A stretch of DNA of 64,000 bases from Bacillota bacterium (GTDB lineage Bacteria; Bacillota; Clostridia; Oscillospirales; Feifaniaceae), in the NCBI GenBank assembly GCA_030705925.1, contig JAUZPM010000002.1:1-64000 (forward strand), read 5' to 3'. Below, piece by piece: positions 52,805 through 61,991 of this stretch (the first letter of the stretch is position 1; each line of letters starts with the position of its first letter). The translations under genes were made by a program, and so were the position numbers. The notes beneath the pieces are model-generated. The model had not been told where the DNA came from and ran no database searches. It saw only the letters and a program-made list of their open reading frames with translations.

Positions 52805-54301
52805 TTATGAAAGATATCCGTCTATATACATTAGCCTATAGATCATAACAGCTGATTCAGAACGTTTAATTTCTTCTTTTGGCTTAAATGATCCATCTTC
52901 GTAACCAGATACAATCCCTAATGCAGAACAAGTATTGATATTATCCTGAGACCAGCTGCTAAAAGACGATTTGTCGCTAAAGCTTAATGGATTGGATTTT
53001 GGGGCTTGTTTTACCACTCTTGCAACTAATGCAGCAAACTCTTCACGTGTGAGTGTAGCTTCAGGATGGAAACCACCGTCATCATATCCTTTAAATATGC
53101 CTAGCTCATCAAGTAAAGCTATATATGGTTCCGACCAGTCTGCAATACTATCTTTATCTGTGAAATTAACTGTTGCATCTGATTTTAGTTCACTTTCAAT
53201 ACCAAGAGCTTTAACTAATACTACTGCAATTTCTTGACGTGTTATTTTTGCTTCAGGATGAAAACCGCCGTCAGGGTATCCTGCAAAAATATGGCGACTC
53301 TCTAAAGCGCCTACATAGGGTTCACTCCATGTATTCTGAACGTCTGTGAAAGTTGAGGTTGCCACCGGAGCTGCAATAACTGGGGGGTTTACTGTTGGAG
53401 TTTCGGGTTCAGTACCTGAGCCGTTATCAGTGCCTGAGCCATTGGTAGATCCACTGCTACTGCCGCCGCTTGAACCACCGCCAGAACCACCGCCATAACC
53501 GCCGCCGCCAACTGTTGAAGGCTCAAATAATCCAATTTCTCTTAACACTTTTGTTATATCAGAGCGAATTGGATCAATAGTTGGGTCTGCAGCGTTAAAT
53601 GCGCTGCAAAGAACATTTGAAAGGCTATATGTATCGGTAATAGTTGTGCCGTTAATAACAGTGCCACTAAGATAAGATTGTACTGCGTTATCAAATGTAA
53701 CAGATGATGTTTTGAGCTTTAATTCAGTACTGCTTGTTGATGTGTTTGTAAGATAAATAGAACCCTTTAATGCCGTAAATAAAGTTAATATTGTGTTTGC
53801 ACCTATACCATGATCGTTTCTGAGCATGTCAATAGTATTCGCAGGAACTAGTGCAACATAAACATTATTTAAAGCATTTTGTGTATCAGTTGAAGAAATT
53901 GTAACATCAGATTTATTTTCAAAATCAGTTAATGATTCTTTACGTTTTTCCTCCGGGATACATTTCATAAATTTAAGCAAAAATATTGCATCATCTTTGT
54001 TAGCCGTTAAAGCAGCAGAGTAATTATTGTAAAATTCAGTGAGTGCAGAAGGAACTTTGCTGCTATCCTGTAATCCTGCGACTAAAGCGTCAATACCGTC
54101 ATTTGTCTGAAGATATGTACTCAAAAGGTTAAAATATTCGGTTCTTTTTGCTGCAGTAAGCGATAATAAATTATCACTTATTTTCGTGATTGCACTGGAA
54201 ACAGATGAAGAGTTTAAATCAACTGCTGCAAAAGCCGACGTAGAAAATAGGCTTGCAATGATTGAGAAAACGAGAAATAAACTGAGTAATTTCCTTTTCA
54301 T
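52805..54301 (-). CDS. SLH-domain surface protein (paralogue B)
   Basis: 498-residue exported protein. The signal peptide (about 1-25) is followed by an N-terminal helical domain related to paralogue A (IPEEKRKE block), then a low-complexity linker of Gly, Ser, Thr and Pro (about 263-310), and three SLH repeats at about 315-498 (PDGGFHPEAKITRQE, DDGGFHPEATLTREE, EDGSFKPKEEIKRSE). The linker may act as a wall-spanning spacer. Ribosome binding site AAAGGAGC. Confidence 0.88.
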   Translation of the reverse strand: MKRKLLSLFLVFSIIASLFSTSAFAAVDLNSSSVSSAITKISDNLLSLTAAKRTEYFNLLSTYLQTNDGIDALVAGLQDSSKVPSALTEFYNNYSAALTANKDDAIFLLKFMKCIPEEKRKESLTDFENKSDVTISSTDTQNALNNVYVALVPANTIDMLRNDHGIGANTILTLFTALKGSIYLTNTSTSSTELKLKTSSVTFDNAVQSYLSGTVINGTTITDTYSLSNVLCSAFNAADPTIDPIRSDITKVLREIGLFEPSTVGGGGYGGGSGGGSSGGSSSGSTNGSGTDNGSGTEPETPTVNPPVIAAPVATSTFTDVQNTWSEPYVGALESRHIFAGYPDGGFHPEAKITRQEIAVVLVKALGIESELKSDATVNFTDKDSIADWSEPYIALLDELGIFKGYDDGGFHPEATLTREEFAALVARVVKQAPKSNPLSFSDKSSFSSWSQDNINTCSALGIVSGYEDGSFKPKEEIKRSESAVMIYRLMYIDGYLS

Positions 54302-54320
54302 TTTATATGCTCCTTTGAAT

Positions 54321-54908
54321 TTAATTTAATAGATTAGCATATTTAGTGTAAATTTTGGCTATTTGATTTTTTTTATCAGATGATAATGACTGCCTTAAAA
54401 TTAAGTATGCTCTGCTTATTTCGTCACTTGTTATCCCACCTTTCGGCATACTCAATAATTCGAGGTATTCATTATTCGATAAAGAACTGCTTATTATTGA
54501 CATTACTTTTAATTTATCGGAAAAAGATACTTCAGACTCAAGCTGTTTTACAGATTCTTCTGTATATTTTAATTTTTGCTGGTTATCCGATACTGAATTA
54601 TTCGCGTTTTTCCGGGCATCTGTTTCACTTTTATTTGAGCTATCATTACTTTGGGCATCTTGATTTTTATTTATGTTTCCAGATCCACTATTAATATTAT
54701 TTTTGTTATCATTAGAAGCCGAATCAATTTTTGTATTAGGAGGTGTTTTATTAAAATTTTTCTGATTTTCTGTTGCGATTTCATCAAATACAACTGAAAA
54801 TGTATGGTTAACGAAGTAAATGCCGCCTATTCCTGCCAATATCAATAGGCTTATAATAATTGAAAGTATTATTAGGATCTTTTTCTTTTTAATCAACCTT
54901 ACCACCAT
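54321..54908 (-). CDS. Membrane-anchored protein of unknown function
   Basis: 195 residues: a basic N-terminus (KKKK), one hydrophobic segment (about 11-31), a low-complexity Asn/Ser/Lys linker, and a C-terminal helical part with LSMPKGGITSDEISRAYLILR. The start overlaps the end of the sugar-dehydratase gene by 20 bases; a TTG four codons later (54895), after GGTGG, is an alternative. I do not recognise it. It sits between the glycan-type genes and the SLH genes. Confidence 0.65.
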   Translation of the reverse strand: MVVRLIKKKKILIILSIIISLLILAGIGGIYFVNHTFSVVFDEIATENQKNFNKTPPNTKIDSASNDNKNNINSGSGNINKNQDAQSNDSSNKSETDARKNANNSVSDNQQKLKYTEESVKQLESEVSFSDKLKVMSIISSSLSNNEYLELLSMPKGGITSDEISRAYLILRQSLSSDKKNQIAKIYTKYANLLN

Positions 54909-56874
54909 CTTTATTGGAAGTAACTAATGTATCCAAAGTTTTAACGGATCTAAATAATTCAGGGGAAGATATAATTTCAGTAAATACCCCTTCAGCTGAA
55001 GCAAACTTAAACTCGTCAATATTAGGAGAAGAATAGCTTGGAACAACTTGCTTTATGACTTCTTTTATGTTACTTGTATTATTAGATAAAATCACAGACT
55101 GAAGTAAAGCGAGGTTTTCCTCAATTTTGTTTAAATTAATCAAGTTTGGTTTTGCAATGTAGATTTTTTGGTGAGTAGTTTTTGTCAAACCTTCTTCTGC
55201 TGTTAATAATTCTTCATAAAGCTTTTCACCCGGTCGAAGTCCGGTTATTTTAATAGGAATATCGACATTTGGCTCTAACCCGGACAAGCGTATCATATTA
55301 ACTGCTAAATCATAGATTTTAACTGGTTCTCCCATATCGAGAACAAAAATTTCTCCGCTTTTAGCAAATACACCAGCTTGAAGTACAAGTTGTGTAGCTT
55401 CTGATATAGTCATGAAATACCGGGTGATATCCTTATGTGTAACAGTGACTGGCCCGCCTTTTAAAATTTGCTTCTTGAATAGGGGAACGACAGAGCCATT
55501 GCTTCCTAGAACATTTCCGAACCTAACCGCTACAAATTGTTTACCTGTTTTCTTCCATGCACTTTGAACAATCATTTCGCAGATGCGTTTGGTTGTACCC
55601 ATTATGCTTGTAGGCCTGACAGCTTTATCGGTTGATATTAAAACAAATTTACTTACGCCGTATTTTACGCTGGTATTAACAAGATTTAATGTACCAAAAA
55701 CGTTATTTTTTATAGCTTCGACAGGATTAGCCTCCATAAGCGGAACATGCTTATGCGCAGCTGCGTGGAATACTACTTCCGGCGAAAAATTAGAAAATAT
55801 CCTGCATAAACGCTGGTGGTCACGGATACTAGCAATGATGGATACGCATTCTACGTCGGGGAAATTATTGAGCATCTCAAGACCAATATCATAAAGACCA
55901 TTTTCCCAAATATCCAGAATCAAAATCTTTTTTGGCTTAAAACGGGCAATTTGACGGCATAATTCAGAGCCAATTGACCCTGCGCCACCTGTGACCATAA
56001 CGACTTTATCTTTTAAATATTCCGAAATTCCGGCGTTATCTAATTTAATTGGATCTCTCGCCAGAAGATCTTCAATTTCAACGCTTCTTAGGTTATCTGA
56101 AAAGTCACCTGACATTACTAAGTCATCAACATGCGGCAATACACGAACTTTACATCCAGTTTTACTGCATATGTCGAGGATATCTTTTTTATCCTCATTG
56201 GATATTGCAGCTATTGAAAGTAAAATCGTGTCAACTTCGCCTTGCTGACATATTTGTTCAATTTTTTTTCTTGTACCCAGTACCTTTACTCCGCAGATTT
56301 CTTTTCCTTTCTTTTTTTTATCGTCATCTATTATTCCTATAAACTCATAATCATTTTTGCCGGTTTGTTTTAAATTGTTGACAATAATTCCACCAGCAGC
56401 GCCGGCACCTATTATCAGCACTCTGTTTTTCTTGCGTTCTTCTTCTTGATGAAACCCGAGGGCGCGTCTATTATGTATGAAATAAAAATGTGCAAATATT
56501 CTGCTGGCAGTTGTAAGGAGAATGATTAAACATAAAGATATTAAATATACAAGCAGTGCATAATCACCGATTACTTCCCGTATTGCAGGACTGATGGCTA
56601 TTAACAGAATTGTTGAAACAGAGCAAGCGAAAGCAATACGCAAGTAATCATTTATGTCGGCATAGATAATCACAATACTATAAACTCGGAAAGCAAAAAA
56701 CGATATAGAGTATACAACAGCAGCCTTTAATACAATAATCCTAAGCGATGTTAAATGCCCTATAGACCAAAAACTTCGAATAACAAGACCTACAAATAAA
56801 AATGAGCATACGACAAACAACATATCTAATAGATATAATATGATTTTTCGCCTGCTCAGATAAATTGACTCCAT
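54889..56874 (-). CDS. CapD/FlaA1-type nucleotide-sugar 4,6-dehydratase
   Basis: 661-residue membrane enzyme of the WbpM/CapD/PglF family that makes UDP-4-keto-6-deoxy sugars from UDP-GlcNAc. Four N-terminal membrane segments, a first Rossmann part with LIIGAGAAGGI, and the catalytic Rossmann domain with VTGGAGSIGSELC and the SxxxMGxxK-type active site in TSIMGTTKR. The enzyme supplies diacetyl-bacillosamine-type or related sugars for surface glycans or glycoproteins. Last gene with a sugar function before the SLH genes. Confidence 0.92.
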   Translation of the reverse strand: MESIYLSRRKIILYLLDMLFVVCSFLFVGLVIRSFWSIGHLTSLRIIVLKAAVVYSISFFAFRVYSIVIIYADINDYLRIAFACSVSTILLIAISPAIREVIGDYALLVYLISLCLIILLTTASRIFAHFYFIHNRRALGFHQEEERKKNRVLIIGAGAAGGIIVNNLKQTGKNDYEFIGIIDDDKKKKGKEICGVKVLGTRKKIEQICQQGEVDTILLSIAAISNEDKKDILDICSKTGCKVRVLPHVDDLVMSGDFSDNLRSVEIEDLLARDPIKLDNAGISEYLKDKVVMVTGGAGSIGSELCRQIARFKPKKILILDIWENGLYDIGLEMLNNFPDVECVSIIASIRDHQRLCRIFSNFSPEVVFHAAAHKHVPLMEANPVEAIKNNVFGTLNLVNTSVKYGVSKFVLISTDKAVRPTSIMGTTKRICEMIVQSAWKKTGKQFVAVRFGNVLGSNGSVVPLFKKQILKGGPVTVTHKDITRYFMTISEATQLVLQAGVFAKSGEIFVLDMGEPVKIYDLAVNMIRLSGLEPNVDIPIKITGLRPGEKLYEELLTAEEGLTKTTHQKIYIAKPNLINLNKIEENLALLQSVILSNNTSNIKEVIKQVVPSYSSPNIDEFKFASAEGVFTEIISSPELFRSVKTLDTLVTSNKDGGKVD

Positions 56875-56929
56875 AATATCCCCCGTTAGTGAAATAGTTT
56901 TTACTCACATAATACTAAAAGCTTATATT

Positions 56930-57637
56930 TCAAATAAGAGGCTTTTTATTTGATAGTATTAAAGCTGCATTTTTATCTATATGATTTAGGAAATCAGCTC
57001 CAAAATATTTAGTTATTTTGCCTGCGGCGATATCCATTTTGGGGAATCGGGTTTTTAGATTATGTGTATCAGAACCAAGAAGATGGAATTTTTGTTCCTT
57101 ATATAATTTAATAATATTTCTTCGACCGGTAAAATAGCTTAAAGAGTCAGCATTTATTTGTGAAATAACATCCATCTCTAGTAATTTCAATATTCGATTA
57201 AAGCTCATTACGCCCATATATCTTTCAACATGTGCTATAATGGGGTGGAGACCTCTAAGCACAATTTTATATACAGACTCATATATCCAATCCTGCCATG
57301 GTTCCATCGGTGGTTCAATTAAAATATATGAAGTATTTTCTATACATAGTTTTTCAAGACCTTCAATAGAATCCACCCCCCGAGTGAGAAAAACCTCAGC
57401 GCCAAGTTTAATTGAGATATCGCCCGGTAATGCGAGCTTTTGAAATGATAACGATCTTCGGTTTAAAAAATCATCAACAGACATATGAGCGGCATTATAA
57501 TGCGGAGTTGCAAGAATAATCGAAACATTCTGATTTTTTAAGAGATCAATCAACTTCAAAGAAGTATCTAGATCAGACGCGCCATCGTCAATCCCAGGCA
57601 GTATGTGAGAATGAAAGTCTATCAATGTTTTCACCAC
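56930..57637 (-). CDS. Tyrosine-protein phosphatase CpsB/YwqE (PHP domain)
   Basis: PHP-fold manganese-dependent phosphatase, 235 residues, which removes phosphate from the CpsD-type kinase and other targets. Metal ligands are seen in DFHSHILPGIDDGA, ATPHYN, AHVERYM and GSDTHNLK. It follows the kinase gene and completes the phosphorylation cycle. Confidence 0.92.
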   Translation of the reverse strand: MVKTLIDFHSHILPGIDDGASDLDTSLKLIDLLKNQNVSIILATPHYNAAHMSVDDFLNRRSLSFQKLALPGDISIKLGAEVFLTRGVDSIEGLEKLCIENTSYILIEPPMEPWQDWIYESVYKIVLRGLHPIIAHVERYMGVMSFNRILKLLEMDVISQINADSLSYFTGRRNIIKLYKEQKFHLLGSDTHNLKTRFPKMDIAAGKITKYFGADFLNHIDKNAALILSNKKPLI

Positions 57638-57669
57638 CCCATTGAGGATAACTCATATAACAATAAATC

Positions 57670-58500
57670 TTATAAGTTTTGTTTTACCGGGGATTCAACT
57701 TTACTTTCATTACTATCTTCTTCGTTTTCTTTTCCATACCCATAGCCATACCCATAGCCGTATCCATAACCGTAAGAATTTTTCTTTTTATAAGAATTAT
57801 ATTTAGCACCTTTACTCATTGAGTCATTAAGTACAAATCCTAAAACTTTTGTACCTGTAAAATTGATAGTATCAAGTGACCGTTCAATCATATCGTGCGT
57901 TGAGTATGCTTGACGGGCAACAACAATAACTCCATTAGCCAAATTTGATATTGCTGTACAGTCTGTAACTACTGTAACAGGAGGGGTATCGATAAAGATA
58001 TAATCGTAATCTGCAAGTTTCTCATTTAAAAGTTCTGACATATTTGAAGATGACAGAAGTTCAGCCGGGTTTGGGGGAATTGGACCTGAAGTAATGCAGT
58101 CATATCCATATTGAGTGTGTTTTATTACTTCGTCGATTTTACAAAAGCCACCGAGAATACTTGAAAGCCCCTTATCATTTTCAAGCTCAAGAAAAACATG
58201 TACTCTAGGCCTGCGCAAATCACCGTCAATAATCATAACGCGTGCGCCCATTTCGGCAAAAACATTTGCAAGGTTCATAGTAGTAGTAGTTTTTCCTTCA
58301 CCGGGAACAGCGCTTGTTATTATTATTCGTTTGCAACCGACAACAGATGATAACGAAAACATTATGTTTGTACGAGCTGTTTTATATGATTCTCTTATTG
58401 AAAATCCAGTTTTATCAGACAATAATGTGGCCGGGCGCTGTCCTGATGGAGAAAAGTGAATATTTCTAAATAATATTGGTAATTTTTTTTTATTATTCAT
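57670..58500 (-). CDS. CpsD/YwqD-type bacterial tyrosine kinase
   Basis: BY-kinase, about 276 residues, working with the membrane activator encoded upstream. Walker A SAVPGEGKTTT, Walker A' MIIDGDLRRPR and Walker B YIFIDTPP are present. The C-terminal tyrosine cluster contains two separate Tyr and a run of seven Tyr-Gly pairs. ATG 58500 is my preferred start; GGAG lies shortly upstream. The in-frame ATGs at 58518 and 58509 and a TTG at 58530 are weaker alternatives. Confidence 0.9.
   Translation of the reverse strand: MNNKKKLPILFRNIHFSPSGQRPATLLSDKTGFSIRESYKTARTNIMFSLSSVVGCKRIIITSAVPGEGKTTTTMNLANVFAEMGARVMIIDGDLRRPRVHVFLELENDKGLSSILGGFCKIDEVIKHTQYGYDCITSGPIPPNPAELLSSSNMSELLNEKLADYDYIFIDTPPVTVVTDCTAISNLANGVIVVARQAYSTHDMIERSLDTINFTGTKVLGFVLNDSMSKGAKYNSYKKKNSYGYGYGYGYGYGYGKENEEDSNESKVESPVKQNL
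57733..57774. repeat. Hexanucleotide repeat coding for seven Tyr-Gly pairs
   Basis: Seven in-frame six-base units (TAT/TAC + GGN) in a row, inside the tyrosine cluster of the kinase. The unit number could change by slippage. Confidence 0.8.
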
Positions 58501-58552
58501 AAACTCCATGCACCTCATTAAATATTTCAAAAAACGCCTTTAATTTAAGAAT

Positions 58553-59230
58553 TTATCTATCAGTAATAAGATTCGGGATCACTCCTAGAACAGGTAAATT
58601 ATATTTTGCTAAAAGCTCTTCCTCGTCACGAACACGAGTATCAAACATTTCAAGCAGGAAACTTATTAAAACACCTATTACTATCCCCAGTAAAATTCCT
58701 ACAGAAGTATTAGTTTTTATATTAGGAGAGGATGGCACTGTCGGCAAACTGGCATTATCAACAATTTCGACTGAACCACCCTTAACAACGCCGATAATAG
58801 CAGAATTCGCGTTGCTTAATACAGTTTCAGCAATAATTCGAGCATGTTCAGGATTAGCACTTGAAACACTAATTTGAATGATTTCTGTATTATTAACTGC
58901 AGTAATATTAATCATTTTTTTGAGTTTTTCAACTGACAGCCCAATATTTGTATGCTTAGATACTGCATCCAAAAATGTATCGCTCTTTAAAATAATGCCA
59001 TATGTATTTGCCAGCTTTTGAGAAGCTGATATATCATTAATATTAAGAGATTCTTCGCCTGCTTTACTGTTATGTACGTAAAGCATGCCCTTAGATGTGT
59101 AATTTGGATCAATAAATATCGTGCTGTAGATGTAGGATACAATGCCGGATATTATAACCAATGAAACTATTAGCCAAGCTCTGGCTTTAAGTATCCGAAT
59201 AATATCTAATAAAGTTAGTTCATTAGCCAA
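58553..59230 (-). CDS. CpsC/YwqC-type chain-length and kinase-modulator protein
   Basis: Wzz-domain protein of 225 residues with membrane segments near both ends (about 17-37 and 176-196) and an external loop in between; a PSSPNIKTN motif precedes the second segment, as in Wzz/YwqC. It activates the CpsD-type kinase through its cytoplasmic C-terminus. It is the first gene of the minus-strand polysaccharide-regulation block and has a promoter about 40 bases upstream. Confidence 0.9.
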   Translation of the reverse strand: MANELTLLDIIRILKARAWLIVSLVIISGIVSYIYSTIFIDPNYTSKGMLYVHNSKAGEESLNINDISASQKLANTYGIILKSDTFLDAVSKHTNIGLSVEKLKKMINITAVNNTEIIQISVSSANPEHARIIAETVLSNANSAIIGVVKGGSVEIVDNASLPTVPSSPNIKTNTSVGILLGIVIGVLISFLLEMFDTRVRDEEELLAKYNLPVLGVIPNLITDR

Positions 59231-59273
59231 AATTCACACCGCCTGTTTGAAATAAATATATTAAAACATTTAA

Positions 59274-59302
59274 ATTATAACATGTGTGATAATTCACAAC
59301 AA
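59274..59302 (-). promoter_or_regulatory. Promoter of the cpsC-cpsD-cpsB block
   Basis: TTGTTG (59302-59297) and TATAAT (59279-59274) are 17 bases apart on the minus strand. Confidence 0.7.
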
Positions 59303-59571
59303 GGACTTTTATATAAAAATATCAAATATAATATAAAAAGTGTAAGAAATTGTAACCAAAAATTTACTAATTACTGACAGATATTTAAATGGCAAAAGTT
59401 TTTAGCATGTTGCAATTTAATTTTTTTAACTAACATGTGCACTAGCAATATGAATAATTTAGTAAATATTAATAGAAACAAAAACAATATTAAGTGTAAA
59501 TTAATGTAAACTCAATAATTACGATACAAATACTTTAAGGTTTTATTAATACTTTTTAAAAAGACTGATAA
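59303..59571. other. AT-rich gene-free stretch
   Basis: Nearly 270 bases with no convincing frame on either strand. I see only A/T-rich sequence and no repeat or hairpin apart from the terminator that follows. It separates the cell-surface block from the accessory region. Confidence 0.6.
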
Positions 59572-59608
59572 ATAAAAAAAGAGCCACTGATATTATTATC
59601 AGTGGCTG
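59572..59608 (-). terminator. Terminator of the hydrolase pseudogene
   Basis: An 11-bp perfect stem AGCCACTGATA/TATCAGTGGCT and a T run on the minus strand. Confidence 0.8.
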
Positions 59609-59632
59609 ATTGGTATGTAGTTAAAAAAGACA

Positions 59633-60296
59633 TCATAGCTGCTCATTTTTGCAAATGAAAAACCATTTTTTTAACTGTTCTGTTACTTTAGTAAAGGTAT
59701 CCTCTAATAAATAAATATCGTTATGTAGTGCATTTTTGATTTCAAAAATATCCACAACATCACATTTTATATTTTTGCATTTGTCGACTATTTCAGGGAC
59801 ATCTCTTGAACCATATAAAATCATAGTTGGATTTTGCTCATTATATTTCCATTCAGGAAGATTTTTTATTATTTGATGATTTATACCGCGATATAATTCT
59901 TTAACACGATAGCTTCTCAGATTGTCAAGTAATTCTCTTGTTCTTCCGCCATAATCAGAGGCAAGTGCCGGAGAAATTCCGATAGAGAAATCTGCGGAGC
60001 TTGACATAGCGAAACGGCCTCCGGAGGAATGCCCAACTGCTACTACTTTTCCATACTGTCGGCAAAACTGAGTTGCGGATTCTATTTCCTCTAAAACCCG
60101 ATCATCCAAAGGATTATTATTTTCTCCATGACCACGCTGATCGATTACATTTACTGTAAGACCAATTTCAGCAATACGCATTGCCAAGCCTACAGCCAGT
60201 GAATTACCAAAGCAGCACCGTATGATTCTTCTGGAGTTAATAATATACTCGGGGTATGAAACTCGTTCTTTTCTATTAATATTCTTTGTATTTTCA
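59633..60296 (-). pseudogene. Alpha/beta-hydrolase gene broken by a frameshift
   Basis: An ATG at 60296 with AAAGGAGACG opens a frame that reads like the start of an alpha/beta hydrolase up to YGAALVIHWL, then stops at TAG 60192-60190. The rest (from about 60187) lies in another frame, LAMRIAEIGLTVNVIDQRGHGEN through the nucleophile motif GHSSGGRF and the final HND-type His, and looks intact. The break falls exactly where the HGFGG-type oxyanion segment should be, so a small deletion has removed it and shifted the frame. The downstream 184 residues alone lack the first strands and are unlikely to fold normally. Confidence 0.8.
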
Positions 60297-60360
60297 TTGT
60301 ACGTCTCCTTTGAATAACAACAATTGTAAATTCATAAAAATATGTGAAACAAGAATACTA

Positions 60361-61200
60361 TTATTTTTTAATTTTAGTTGGTGAGGTACCCGAAATTTTC
60401 TTGAATTGAGAATTGAAGGTAGACAAAGATTCGTAACCACATAAAAAGCAAATGTCTGTAATTAAGTAATCTGTATTTTCAATCAAAAATTTGGCTTTTT
60501 TAAACCTTTTGTTATTTATCCATTGCTTGGGGGTTGTTCCGTAAATATCTGCAAATTTTCTTTTAAAGGTACTGACACTCATATGAAGCGCGTTTGCAAT
60601 ATCCGTAATACTCATGTGTGATGTATAATTTAATTCCATATAATCCTTAATATCGTCACTTATACTTAAACACGAATTGATAAAAGCGAGTATGTCATTA
60701 ATAGTATTGTCATGAAATAAAAACATTAGCAATTCTCTTATTTTCAACTTCAGTATGTCGCGATAATCGTTACGATCATCCGTTAAAAGCTTTGTAATCT
60801 GTTCGGCTTCCTTTTGCATATAGGTTCCCATGATTCCATGCACATATGGAACCTGGCTGGCACAAATTTTATAAATTCGGTTTTTATCATATAACTGTTT
60901 GATTTCTTGTAAGCACTCATTAGAAATAAAAACAAGGAGACTTTCATATCTGTCATTGGTCAAAATCTGATTCATAATATAATTGCCTTTGCGAAAAAAA
61001 CCAAACTCACCTTTTGAGAGTACAGTCGTATAATCACCGCAGATTAATTTTTTCTTCCCCTCCAAAACTATTATGAGCAGATTATCAATTACATTGGTTG
61101 GTATTTTGGACGGAGCGCATTCCATATATTTTGTAATATATAATTGCGATTTAAAATCGTCTATTTCAACAATATTTTGCAATTCATTGGGTACAATCAT
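60361..61200 (-). CDS. AraC-family transcriptional regulator
   Basis: About 279 residues with a C-terminal double helix-turn-helix (about 185-279: MSITDIANALHMSVSTFKRK, PKQWINNKRFKKA). The N-terminal part is a beta-rich sensing domain without a clear cupin motif. ATG 61200 follows AGGTGG by six bases; the track of in-frame upstream Met is weaker. It lies downstream of the C_GCAxxG_C_C gene on the same strand and upstream of the broken hydrolase, which it may once have controlled. Confidence 0.85.
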   Translation of the reverse strand: MIVPNELQNIVEIDDFKSQLYITKYMECAPSKIPTNVIDNLLIIVLEGKKKLICGDYTTVLSKGEFGFFRKGNYIMNQILTNDRYESLLVFISNECLQEIKQLYDKNRIYKICASQVPYVHGIMGTYMQKEAEQITKLLTDDRNDYRDILKLKIRELLMFLFHDNTINDILAFINSCLSISDDIKDYMELNYTSHMSITDIANALHMSVSTFKRKFADIYGTTPKQWINNKRFKKAKFLIENTDYLITDICFLCGYESLSTFNSQFKKISGTSPTKIKK

Positions 61201-61222
61201 GAAATGCCACCTTCTCAAAAAA

Positions 61223-61657
61223 TTAAAGGAAATTACTTTCTAATAGTTCCACAGTCTTACCTACTAATGTCCTGCATCTTGTTCCAAACACATTTTTTTG
61301 CGCTTGCGCCATATCTTCTGAATTATTTAAATCAAGTTTAATCAGTTCCCGGCAGTCTGTTGCACCGAAAGCTTCACGGAATAACTGTATAAACTGTTTA
61401 CCACCATTATAGGCGTCAATTCTCTTTTTTACAACTGTGGCCGAATCTTCCCCATATTTAAGTCCTACTACCATTAAGGCGCCGGTTAAGCATCCGCAGG
61501 TTTTTCCCGTTTTGCTCATGCCTCCGCCAAATGCAACAGCCATTCTCTCGACTACCTCCTTTGGAACATGCAGTTCATCAGCGTAAGACATTACTACCGC
61601 TTGCGCACAATTGCAACCGTTGTCAAAGTAATTCATCGCAGCTTCATTCTTATTCAA
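61223..61657 (-). CDS. C_GCAxxG_C_C family redox-type protein
   Basis: About 144 residues of the C_GCAxxG_C_C family (PF09719), with NGCNCAQAV, a conserved CGCLTGALM block, and later Cys in TDCREL and RCRTLV. The pattern of conserved cysteines suggests a redox or metal centre; no function is established. TTG 61657 is preferred because AAGGAAGG lies six bases upstream; ATG 61675 is the alternative start, with no ribosome binding site. Confidence 0.75.
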   Translation of the reverse strand: MNKNEAAMNYFDNGCNCAQAVVMSYADELHVPKEVVERMAVAFGGGMSKTGKTCGCLTGALMVVGLKYGEDSATVVKKRIDAYNGGKQFIQLFREAFGATDCRELIKLDLNNSEDMAQAQKNVFGTRCRTLVGKTVELLESNFL

Positions 61658-61675
61658 TGTAATCCTTCCTTTCAT

Positions 61676-61828
61676 TTTTATAAGAATAGATTACAGCTTT
61701 TCTATGGGAGAAACCAACCAAAAAAGTTCAGAATATTACAGAAAAGGTTCAATGCTTATCTGCGTCACCTAATATTAATAATCTGAAAACTATTTTATTT
61801 TGAGTATTACCAAATATGAAGACAACGT
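61676..61828. other. Gene-free stretch upstream of the redox-type gene
   Basis: The gap between the C_GCAxxG_C_C gene and the strong hairpin at 61829 holds no convincing gene. It probably carries the minus-strand promoter for the redox-type/AraC pair, but I could not identify a clear -35/-10 pair. Confidence 0.5.
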
Positions 61829-61876
61829 AAAAGATCCATGTGTGGGGTTTAAACCCTGACACATGGATCTTTTTTG
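61829..61876. terminator. Strong bidirectional terminator
   Basis: A 15-bp perfect outer stem AAAAGATCCATGTGT/ACACATGGATCTTTT and an inner GGGTTTAAACCC. T runs on the plus side and a weaker one on the minus side. On the minus strand it ends the metallopeptidase transcript. Confidence 0.85.
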
Positions 61877-61886
61877 GCAAGTCTGG

Positions 61887-61991
61887 TCAAAAAAGAAATG
61901 CGTTATCACTTCCCAGTTTGCTCATTACACGCAATTCAACTTGCTTGTGAAATATTTCATAGCTGTAGCCTGCTTCTCTAATCTGATATAT
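61887..61991 (-). other. Open, protein-like stretch after the metallopeptidase stop
   Basis: After the TAA of the metallopeptidase, the same frame stays open for another 34 codons to a TGA at 61889-61887 and reads as ordinary protein (QIREAGYSYEIFHKQVELR). This may be the tail of another decayed gene or a case where the TAA is a disabling mutation. No homologue is recognised. Confidence 0.3.

Noticed and set aside
53400-53530. Tandem DNA repeat in the Gly/Ser linker of SLH protein B
   Set aside because: The protein is low-complexity but the codons are mixed, so there is no true DNA repeat unit.
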